Assembly (NCBI GenBank): GCA_050247135.1
Contig: JBFWUT010000045.1
Location: 1 to 21,893, forward strand
Direction of reading: 5' to 3'
Length of the DNA: 21,893 bases
DNA from: Berkiella sp050247135
GTDB lineage: Bacteria; Pseudomonadota; Gammaproteobacteria; Berkiellales; Berkiellaceae
Within the stretch, counting starts at the first letter, position 1. Every line of letters begins with the position of its first letter. The position numbers and the translations under genes were made by a program. Shown piece by piece: positions 8,283 to 14,983 of the stretch. The notes under the pieces are model-generated. The model saw only the letters and a list, made by a program, of their open reading frames with translations, did no database searches and was not told the DNA's origin.

Positions 8283-9278
8283 CTAGCGAATTTTAGGTAG
8301 GTTCTTAAAGGCTTCTGGATAGGCATCCTTGATAACTTGGTAGCGAGTATTATCTAGGGGGTGTGTGATCAAATTATCACTGGTTTGCTCGGTATGCAGC
8401 GTTTGGCGATAGATTTCACCGGTAGGGATATTGTGAGACTTTGCCATATCTTTCAATCTTTTAAAATATTCTTTAGCCATAGGGTGGTAGGTGTTACCCA
8501 AGGAATAAAAATGGATTTCAAATGTCATTAGAGCAGCACTCAATGGATCTTTGGTCAACTCTACGGCTCCCTCATCTGCCATGAACTCAAGTGCATGAGT
8601 AAGTTTTTGGTAGAGAAGCTGATTTAATTGGGTGAGTAATTGCAGTCCTAACGTTGAGCAAAAAAGAGGAAGTACCAAGGTCATTAAACCTGAGAAAGAA
8701 AAGCCAAGGAGAAAGCCTCCTGCTAGGCAAGCGCCCAATATCAACCCTGACACTAAGAAAAGGTGAGATTCAAGTGTAATGGCGCTTTTGCATAACCAGC
8801 TTACTAGTCTGGCTGCAGAATCCTCATTTTTTATATGTGTTAGTTCATGAGAAAAGATGGCAGCCAGCGTTTTTTTAGGGAAGCCTTTACGGTACAGCGC
8901 AAGCATTCCATTACTCATCGATACCGAATTGGCATAAGGCCAACTCAGAGAGTCACAACGAGGATTGGATACCTTGTCAAGCAGCAGCGTAACATCATGA
9001 ATTTGTGCGCGAGCAGCATGTTCAGCAAAAATGCTGACAAGGTCAGGCTCATTAAGCAGTTTTTGCTCAGATTCAAGCTGGGTATTAAAAGGGTAAGAAA
9101 ATTTTCGTAAAAAAAATAGAGTGTTTACTACAAAAACGGCAAGTTGGCAGCTAACACCATACCAAATAGGGACCGAAAAAAGAAAAGAAATCAGTAGACA
9201 GGGAAGCAAGGTAGTTGTTACTAACCCACAAAGACTAAGCCATTTCTGTAGACGGGGTGACCATATTCCCTTGGCCAT
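8283..9278 (-). CDS. M48-family (HtpX-like) membrane zinc metalloprotease
   Basis: The zinc-binding HELTH motif lies at residues 144-148 and the third ligand is E231 in 'ALEFMADEGA', the M48 ExxxD arrangement. Two hydrophobic helices come near the N terminus (about 15-58) and a second pair between the two active-site segments (about 170-217), as in HtpX. This places the catalytic domain on the cytoplasmic face of the inner membrane. HtpX-type enzymes degrade misfolded membrane proteins. The length of 331 residues is somewhat above typical HtpX (about 290), and the N terminus is atypical, so it may belong to another M48 branch. ATG at 9278 is preferred over an upstream in-frame TTG at 9299, which has no ribosome site. 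It lies 48 bp downstream of the paralogue pair and may be part of their transcript. Confidence 0.88.
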   Translation of the reverse strand: MAKGIWSPRLQKWLSLCGLVTTTLLPCLLISFLFSVPIWYGVSCQLAVFVVNTLFFLRKFSYPFNTQLESEQKLLNEPDLVSIFAEHAARAQIHDVTLLLDKVSNPRCDSLSWPYANSVSMSNGMLALYRKGFPKKTLAAIFSHELTHIKNEDSAARLVSWLCKSAITLESHLFLVSGLILGACLAGGFLLGFSFSGLMTLVLPLFCSTLGLQLLTQLNQLLYQKLTHALEFMADEGAVELTKDPLSAALMTFEIHFYSLGNTYHPMAKEYFKRLKDMAKSHNIPTGEIYRQTLHTEQTSDNLITHPLDNTRYQVIKDAYPEAFKNLPKIR

Positions 9279-9326
9279 TCTATTAATTCCATTAAACAAA
9301 ACGCAGCAAAATTAACATGGTGCTTT

Positions 9327-10358
9327 TTAATAAGCAAGCGATCTTTTAGGACCTTGCATGGGGGTGAGATGGCTTTTACGTTCGACGTATTTGCGAATAA
9401 AGCAAACTTGCTCGCTTGGGTTTAACCCTTTAAATCCTTGGAGATTATGCTTGTTTGTGCTTTTAGCAAGGCAAGCCACAATCGGTTTTTGACATTGTTG
9501 CAAAATAGCCCATGCTTGAGGATTTTGGCTAATTGCCTTAAAAAGTTCTTTAGCTTCATTTGAAATAAAAAGCGAGCCTAAATCACAACGTTCGCTAAAA
9601 ATAAGCGGCTGGTTCTTGAACCCTTGAAAATGCCGTCGATAATACTCACTATGCGTGCAAGTTATATGTTGGGTAAGCGTATTGGCAGCTTGCCAATATC
9701 CTTCAAATGATTGAAAAGCATTTAAGATTTCAGCCTGAAGTATCCCAGGATTACCACCAATACCTTCGAGTGTATTCACAAAATCGGAATCTTTTAAAAG
9801 CAGTGATAAGAGTTGAATATGCTGTTGGTAGGATAAATACTCTGCATGCTCCATAGCAATGGCATATTCATCTGCCGAGCTGAACTGATTCAAAGTCATA
9901 TTGGCTAATACAGGATTGGAAGCATTGCACAGTTCAAAAATAAATGTTGATAAGATATGAGTTAAACTTTCTTCTTTTGCTATGCGAATGGTTTTGGAAG
10001 CGAAACTACATTCACCATCAGAATAAATATTCGTTTTAGATGTAAATTCAACTTTAAATGAAGAACCCTCGAAAGCGTCTGTAACCAGCGATAAGACCTG
10101 CTGAGTCTTAAAGAGACGTGTGAGAAGTACTTTGAATAGAACCCGTTTATTGCCAAGTCCACTTAAATCCATAGCAAGTGTATTTAATGTGAATTGATGA
10201 GATTTTCCCACGCTTGATGATAGCGTTTGAATGGGTGAAGGAGTATATCTTGCTAGCAAGGCCATCATCTTTTGTGAAATAACACTTCCCACAGGAAAGG
10301 CAAAGATTTTGAGCTTTTCAAATAATGATGTTTTAGTGCCAATAGCCGAGTGCATCAT
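9327..10358 (-). CDS. Unknown protein, second copy of a tandem paralogue pair
   Basis: The 343-residue product is clearly homologous to that of the preceding gene (10372-11472). Shared blocks include LGNK, IRIAKE, FELCNASNP, HAEYLSYQQH, YWQAANT, YYRR and QGFKGLNPSEQV. The frame is open for 33 more codons, but those run into the upstream gene. The ATG at 10358 (or the adjacent ATG at 10355) follows TTAAGGA, where the TAA is the stop of the upstream copy, so the two genes are separated by 13 bp and almost certainly cotranscribed. There is no signal peptide. The helix with conserved FELCNA followed by E-x-x-EY resembles the layout of zincin-type active-site helices, but no HExxH is present, so no activity is claimed. 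The duplication and lack of housekeeping features fit an accessory or effector protein. Confidence 0.75.
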   Translation of the reverse strand: MMHSAIGTKTSLFEKLKIFAFPVGSVISQKMMALLARYTPSPIQTLSSSVGKSHQFTLNTLAMDLSGLGNKRVLFKVLLTRLFKTQQVLSLVTDAFEGSSFKVEFTSKTNIYSDGECSFASKTIRIAKEESLTHILSTFIFELCNASNPVLANMTLNQFSSADEYAIAMEHAEYLSYQQHIQLLSLLLKDSDFVNTLEGIGGNPGILQAEILNAFQSFEGYWQAANTLTQHITCTHSEYYRRHFQGFKNQPLIFSERCDLGSLFISNEAKELFKAISQNPQAWAILQQCQKPIVACLAKSTNKHNLQGFKGLNPSEQVCFIRKYVERKSHLTPMQGPKRSLAY

Positions 10359-10371
10359 GATAATATTTTCC

Positions 10372-11472
10372 TTAAGGACACTTTGGTGCCATTTTTGTGT
10401 CAAGGCGCATTTTACGTTGCACAAACTCGGTAATAAACAATACTTGCTCAGCTGCATTTAATGCTTTAAATCCTTGCACATTAGTGGGCGTCGCTTTTTG
10501 AGCCAAATTAAGAGCGGTAGCAGGTGAACACACTTTAAGGATCATATGAGCCTGAGGATTTTGGCGAATAATCGATAATAATTCTTGCGCAGGTTGTGAT
10601 GTGAAAAATTTTGCCAAGGGATCGTTGGTTTCCTCTTTAAAGGCTAAAAATCCCGGTGTGAGTGATGCCAAAGCGCCATATACTTCAGGCAGTCTAACAA
10701 TAAGTTGATACTGCCTTCGATAAAAATCAGCATGACTATAAGGTTTACCACTATGTGCAGTATTGGCTGCTTGCCAATACTCATCAAAGGATGTATACGC
10801 CGTGCGTATCTCATTTTGAAATAGTTCGGAGTCTTCTGCAATTTCTCCTAGTGCATTATTAAAAGCAGGATTATTTACTAAAATAGCCAATAGGGCAATA
10901 TGTTTTCTATAGGTTAAATATTCAGCTTGTTCAATTGCAAAGGCAAAACTGTCCTCATCGTTGTAACTATTATGCAAGGTGTTATCCAAGATAGGATTAG
11001 ATGCATTACACAGTTCAAATAGTAGTGTTGATAACATATTGGAAATACTTAATTCTTTTGCAATATGAATGGTTTTATTGGTAAAGTCACAATGACCACT
11101 AGAATAAAGGGTATCATCTTTAGTAAATACGACACTAAATGATTTGCCACTGAATGCTTGTGAAATTAGCAGTTCGATTTCTGGGATTTTGAATAATTCG
11201 TTCAAAATAAAATGGACATAAGCTTGTTTATTGCCAAGAGAGGACAAGCAAGCTCGTAGTGTCTTGAAGGTGAGTGTAGAACGTAGCAAGGACATATTGC
11301 CCCCACCCCCTACTATCGTATGAACATTTGATAATGCAAATATACCCATGATTTCGATTCCGGTTTCATCGAGGGGAATGTTACTATAAAGCCCAGATGA
11401 AGTGACCTTCTTGTGAACAATTGCAGATAAGATCTTAAGTAGGGCAGATAAAACGGGCGTGTAGATGCTCAT
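10372..11472 (-). CDS. Unknown protein, first copy of a tandem paralogue pair
   Basis: The 366-residue protein pairs with 9327-10358 over residues about 70-366. The most conserved block is TIHIAKELSISNMLST then LLFELCNASNP (about residues 140-165), followed by EQAEYLTYRKH, FDEYWQAANT, FYRRQYQ and a C-terminal GFKALNAAEQVLFI. The N-terminal 70 residues differ between the copies and include a GGGGN run (about 55-60). ATG at 11472 has no obvious ribosome site. A later ATG (codon 42) is possible, but using it would make this copy shorter than its partner's N terminus. The gene diverges from 11590 across 117 bp with no convincing promoter motif. Function is unknown. Confidence 0.72.
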   Translation of the reverse strand: MSIYTPVLSALLKILSAIVHKKVTSSGLYSNIPLDETGIEIMGIFALSNVHTIVGGGGNMSLLRSTLTFKTLRACLSSLGNKQAYVHFILNELFKIPEIELLISQAFSGKSFSVVFTKDDTLYSSGHCDFTNKTIHIAKELSISNMLSTLLFELCNASNPILDNTLHNSYNDEDSFAFAIEQAEYLTYRKHIALLAILVNNPAFNNALGEIAEDSELFQNEIRTAYTSFDEYWQAANTAHSGKPYSHADFYRRQYQLIVRLPEVYGALASLTPGFLAFKEETNDPLAKFFTSQPAQELLSIIRQNPQAHMILKVCSPATALNLAQKATPTNVQGFKALNAAEQVLFITEFVQRKMRLDTKMAPKCP

Positions 11473-11589
11473 AAATGTTTAAACTGGCTGAAAACATTCA
11501 CAAAAACCTGTGCTTACATACCTCAAAAGCACCAATTCTAGTCTCAGATATCCTATGTTTTTGACATGTTTAACCGCTAGGTGCTCAAT

Positions 11590-12675
11590 ATGCAGTACAA
11601 GGGCAAAGAGCAAACGCATGACGCCGCTTTAAAAATTGTATTCAAAATATCAGAACAAAAAGCGAGCCAAGCTGACATTCTGCGCACCCCAAGCAATTTG
11701 TTGAGTGATCTTGAAAAGGTTGTTTGCTTTGATCCAATTGAGCATGATAAAAATGAAAATCTTGAAGAAGATAATCAAAAAATCAATCTCAATAATGGCT
11801 GTTTCTTTGCTAGAGTTATTAATAATCATAAAGAGTCACATTGTCAAAAAAGGCTGATGCAATATTATGTTGCCGTTAAATTATTGCATCATGTTAAATC
11901 ATATCGTCGTATACAAAAAATAATAAAAACCTTGATGCTGTTACGTTTACTCTTGTGGGACGATGACAAGCATCTTCAGGAAAAAGATAAGCGTAAATTA
12001 ACTAAGCAAAATCAGGGGGGTGCTAATGAGTTACAAAATCTTATTCATCAGCGTCATGCCAGTTTAAAATTAATCCAACAACGTCAATGGATTATTCTCA
12101 ATTCACGGCATACTCATATTAAACGAGTGATGCAAGCCCTCAAAAAGACAGGAAATATCCCGCTATTGGTGGGGATGACTTATGAAAATCAGGTTAAATT
12201 TCTTAACGGGTACTTTTCTTTAAAAGAACGAGAGGTGAGCAAATTACCCCATATAAAAGAAAAAATGGCTTGGGTAACGTTACAGCAAGTCAAAGTGTTG
12301 GGGGACAACACTGGTAATTTACAAGTTAACACCCAGGTCAGTGATGATTATTGTCTTGTGAAGTTACAAGACTTTGAAAATGATGAAGCAGTAAAAAAAC
12401 CGCTAGAGGACCACCTTGCGATTGTAATCGAACAAACTCAGTTATTACATGAAGACAAAAAAGCACTCGCTGACATCGATAAGCAACTGAATGATATTTT
12501 AGATACCATGAATAGCCAGGAAGAAATTAGCTTATCAGACAGTGAGAAGGCATTGCTTGAGAGTATAGACATGACTGAGTTTGAAGCTGCCCTAGCTGAT
12601 CTTGATATTGATATTGATTGTATTGTCGATGCTCAAAGCGATAACAAGCCAACCCTGAATTTACAAAACCCCTAA
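11590..12675 (+). CDS. Unknown helical protein with acidic C-terminal tail
   Basis: The 361-residue protein has no recognised domain. ATG at 11590 is preferred to the in-frame GTG at 11581 because AGGTG (covering that GTG) then serves as ribosome site six bases upstream. The centre is strongly helical and basic (about residues 85-180: RIQKIIKTLMLLRLLLW, QQRQWIILNSRHTH). The last 90 residues are acidic, with runs of alternating Asp and Ile such as ADLDIDIDCIVDAQ. There is no signal peptide, and the short hydrophobic run LMLLRLLLW is too short and charged for a confident membrane helix. It diverges from the paralogue pair. An acidic C terminus is seen in many type IV-secreted effectors, but that is only a hint. 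Confidence 0.7.
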   Translation: MQYKGKEQTHDAALKIVFKISEQKASQADILRTPSNLLSDLEKVVCFDPIEHDKNENLEEDNQKINLNNGCFFARVINNHKESHCQKRLMQYYVAVKLLHHVKSYRRIQKIIKTLMLLRLLLWDDDKHLQEKDKRKLTKQNQGGANELQNLIHQRHASLKLIQQRQWIILNSRHTHIKRVMQALKKTGNIPLLVGMTYENQVKFLNGYFSLKEREVSKLPHIKEKMAWVTLQQVKVLGDNTGNLQVNTQVSDDYCLVKLQDFENDEAVKKPLEDHLAIVIEQTQLLHEDKKALADIDKQLNDILDTMNSQEEISLSDSEKALLESIDMTEFEAALADLDIDIDCIVDAQSDNKPTLNLQNP

Positions 12676-12689
12676 TTTCGTCAGGATAA

Positions 12690-12717
12690 TTGACAAGTCA
12701 CGAAAAGCAAGTAGAAT
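12690..12717 (+). promoter_or_regulatory. Strong sigma70-type promoter for the 113-residue gene
   Basis: A perfect TTGACA (12690-12695) is followed 16 bases later by TAGAAT (12712-12717). The predicted start near 12724 gives a leader of about 27 bases containing AGGGA seven bases before the ATG at 12751. This is the best canonical promoter I see in the window. Confidence 0.65.
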
Positions 12718-12750
12718 TAAACTTGTTTTCCTCTTGCAAGGGATCTCACG

Positions 12751-13092
12751 ATGTCAATTAAGGGTGCTAAGTTAAGCTTTACCGCTCATGAAAAACTCGC
12801 TTTCAATCCATTATTTCTGAAATATGTACAAAAAGAGTATAGTGAAAAAGATATCTTAACAGCTTTAGGTGGCGACCCTCAAAAACATGCCCGATTTCAA
12901 CTCTATGCTGAGGGCCTGCTTGCGGTGATGAAACTCAAGCGGCAGGGTAAAGCGGGTGAAGTTGCGGCATTACAGAAAAGCAAAACCCTGCTCACGCAAA
13001 GCATTCAACGCAAAGAAGCAGCCATCGAGAAATCAAGAATGAGTACGGTGGAAGAGGTATTAAGGAACAGTAAAATTCCTGTTCGTGTTTAG
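12751..13092 (+). CDS. Small basic helical protein of unknown function
   Basis: The product is 113 residues, lysine-rich and predominantly helical. It has a likely coiled coil at about residues 65-98 (VAALQKSKTLLTQSIQRKE). There is no signal peptide, membrane helix or known motif. It has its own strong promoter and a good AGGGA ribosome site, so it is likely well expressed as a monocistronic unit. Its stop overlaps the end of the convergent gene 13089-13484 by four bases. The segment FLKYVQKEYSEKDI faintly recalls the NYS-E-DKF start of the neighbouring paralogue family, too weakly to claim homology. Confidence 0.72.
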   Translation: MSIKGAKLSFTAHEKLAFNPLFLKYVQKEYSEKDILTALGGDPQKHARFQLYAEGLLAVMKLKRQGKAGEVAALQKSKTLLTQSIQRKEAAIEKSRMSTVEEVLRNSKIPVRV

Positions 13093-13484
13093 CGCTTATG
13101 TTTTTTTGATGGGGGTTCCTGGGTGGGGATATCAGAGCGACTAACGCTTCTATCTTTTAATGCTTCACTCATTTGATGCGTGTGGCTGTGAACAATTTCC
13201 TCGTTTTTTCTTTTTAAAGAGCCTTCTTTTTGCTCTAGTTTTTCCTTCTGAGCATCTAATTTTTCAATATTGCGAACGCCTTGTTGCATAGCGCTCTCGA
13301 ATTCTTTTTTAAATCCTTTAAAGCGTTCTAGTTCATGGTTATCACTGAAGTCGGTTACCATTTTTTTGGCCAATGCTACATTAGGTTGCGATGAATGAAT
13401 CAAACGCAAGATTGTCTCAAATTTGTCAATTTCACTAGCAGAGTAGTTTTTGTAAAATTCAGGTACTTCTTGATTTTGTGCCAT
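13089..13484 (-). CDS. Small helical protein; paralogue of 592-1071
   Basis: The product is 131 residues. ATG at 13484 follows GAGGTG by six bases. The N-terminal block EVPEFYKNYSASEIDKF matches the equivalent block of the protein at 592-1071. Both then have a helical body with a conserved ERF/QRF pair. This copy has a clear coiled coil at about residues 70-100 (EKLDAQKEKLEQKEGSLK) and ends in a basic tail PPSKKHKR that resembles a nuclear-localisation or nucleic-acid-binding tail. That reading is speculative. It lies 14 bp after the stop of 13499-14755, so the two form an operon. Function is unknown. Confidence 0.75.
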   Translation of the reverse strand: MAQNQEVPEFYKNYSASEIDKFETILRLIHSSQPNVALAKKMVTDFSDNHELERFKGFKKEFESAMQQGVRNIEKLDAQKEKLEQKEGSLKRKNEEIVHSHTHQMSEALKDRSVSRSDIPTQEPPSKKHKR

Positions 13485-13498
13485 GAATACACCTCAAT

Positions 13499-14755
13499 TT
13501 AAGGGTTAGTTTTAGCTGATTTAGGAGTGATTTCAACCGTTGCCAAGAACTCATCAAACTCTAACGCAGCCGGAGTTTTTTTAAATTGTTTTGAAGTATC
13601 TAGTTCAAGCCTATTATATAAATTTTGAAGTTGAATTTTTTCCTTTTGTTTTTGTGCTTCAATTTCCACACACTGCTTGCGTAGGTCAATTTTCTCTTTT
13701 TTTCCTTCTAACATTCTATCAACTGCTGGTTTAAATTTTTCAGCTAACAAAGATGATTCATAGGCTATTTGATCTTGATTAAGAAGTTCAGGTTTGCCAG
13801 AATATTTTTTGCAAAGTTCTTGGAAAATTCTTTCATAGTCAGGCTCTTTTTTCACGAGATCGGGTATTGATTTATCGTTGTTACGGGCCAATCGATAGTT
13901 TGCTAGTGGTGGAAGCTGAACAGCGACTTTTGCTTGGTCATGTTTGTCCATATCAATATATTTTTGTAATTGATCTTCAACATTTAAGGATTTTTTAAGT
14001 TCATTCTTTTCTGCGCGATAACATTCTTTCAAGAAGTCTCTCATAAAAGCGTCACGATGCTCTTCTGGGATAACATCCCGATAAACCGCAATGTTGGAAT
14101 TGATAGCAGTATGGTTGGTTAATTCTGCACTAACACTTTTTGAAGCTTCATCAACAATATTGTATTTTCTGTCTTTTATATCATCGATACGTAGGTTAAT
14201 CTTATCCAGATTTTCATCATGCTCTTTGATGCGTGACTTGTATTCTTGATTAAGGCGTTGCAGATTTCTTTGGAAAACTTCATCCGCTAAGATCCGTTGG
14301 ATCTCAGTCTCATAGATCATTTTGAGCCGCTCGTCTTTCTCGCTTTCATATTTTCTTCTTAGCTCGCCTAAAATAACTCGAATAGCTTTAATTTGTTCTT
14401 CTGTCAGGTATTGATTAATTGCCTCTTCAATTAGGGCATTGAGGATTTTTTTAGTAATAAAAGAAACGACTCGAACTTGTTCAATGTTTTTTTCAATGTT
14501 TTGCGCTTTGATGACATGTTGATCGGTTGCAAAATTACTCTCAATGAGCGTTTTGAATAAGATTAGTTTTCGAGAAGTTTGTATGGAGTTTAAGATGTTG
14601 GCTAAAGCGGCTTCCTTGGTTTCTTGATTGGCACCATTGGGGAAGTGTTGTTGGTAATCAATGTCGACACTGGCGAGTATGCGCTTCAATTTGGCTTCGG
14701 GTTCAGCACCCATTAGATTGAATAAGTTATATTTTCCAGGCCCTGTCGTTGCCAT
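13499..14755 (-). CDS. Coiled-coil protein of unknown function
   Basis: The 418-residue protein is rich in Lys, Glu, Gln and Ile, with long coiled-coil stretches at about residues 110-215 (EEQIKAIRVILGELRRKYES, then NLQRLNQEYKSRIKEHDENL) and about 345-390 (KEKIDLRKQCVEIEAQKQKE). It has no signal peptide or membrane helix and no enzymatic motif. The first residues MATTGPGKYNLFNLMG are glycine-containing and probably flexible. ATG at 14755 has only a distant GGGA. It is the first gene of a two-gene minus-strand unit with 13089-13484 and is divergent from the large ankyrin-toxin gene, sharing a 228-bp intergenic region. A structural or secreted scaffold role is conceivable. Confidence 0.75.
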   Translation of the reverse strand: MATTGPGKYNLFNLMGAEPEAKLKRILASVDIDYQQHFPNGANQETKEAALANILNSIQTSRKLILFKTLIESNFATDQHVIKAQNIEKNIEQVRVVSFITKKILNALIEEAINQYLTEEQIKAIRVILGELRRKYESEKDERLKMIYETEIQRILADEVFQRNLQRLNQEYKSRIKEHDENLDKINLRIDDIKDRKYNIVDEASKSVSAELTNHTAINSNIAVYRDVIPEEHRDAFMRDFLKECYRAEKNELKKSLNVEDQLQKYIDMDKHDQAKVAVQLPPLANYRLARNNDKSIPDLVKKEPDYERIFQELCKKYSGKPELLNQDQIAYESSLLAEKFKPAVDRMLEGKKEKIDLRKQCVEIEAQKQKEKIQLQNLYNRLELDTSKQFKKTPAALEFDEFLATVEITPKSAKTNP

Positions 14756-14891
14756 AGCACTTAAAATCCCAACTAGTTATATGCATTAGGCAATTGAATA
14801 TGCCTATTGGTTCCCAAGATTATGGTGGTTATGCACCCATAGACAGTAGATGGTACACGTAAAAATACTGCCAAAATCAGCGCAAATTCCA

Positions 14892-14920
14892 TTGCAATTT
14901 GCAGGAGAGTTCTGAATAAT
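14892..14920 (+). promoter_or_regulatory. Candidate promoter for the ankyrin-toxin gene
   Basis: TTGCAA (14892-14897) and AATAAT (14915-14920) are separated by 17 bases, about 64 bp before the ATG at 14984. Each box has one or two departures from consensus. The rest of the 228-bp gap (14756-14983) shows only a short inverted repeat, AGGCA-8-TGCCT, around 14792-14809. Confidence 0.35.
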
Positions 14921-14983
14921 GCCGCCTGCATCAAGGAACTTGGAAAAATGATGCGCTTAAAAGGAAAATCATAAGGAAGCAGT

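Noticed and set aside
9327..11472. Zinc metalloprotease assignment for the paralogue pair
   Set aside because: No HExxH or equivalent ligand set could be found in either copy. Only the general look of the FELCNA helix suggests it.
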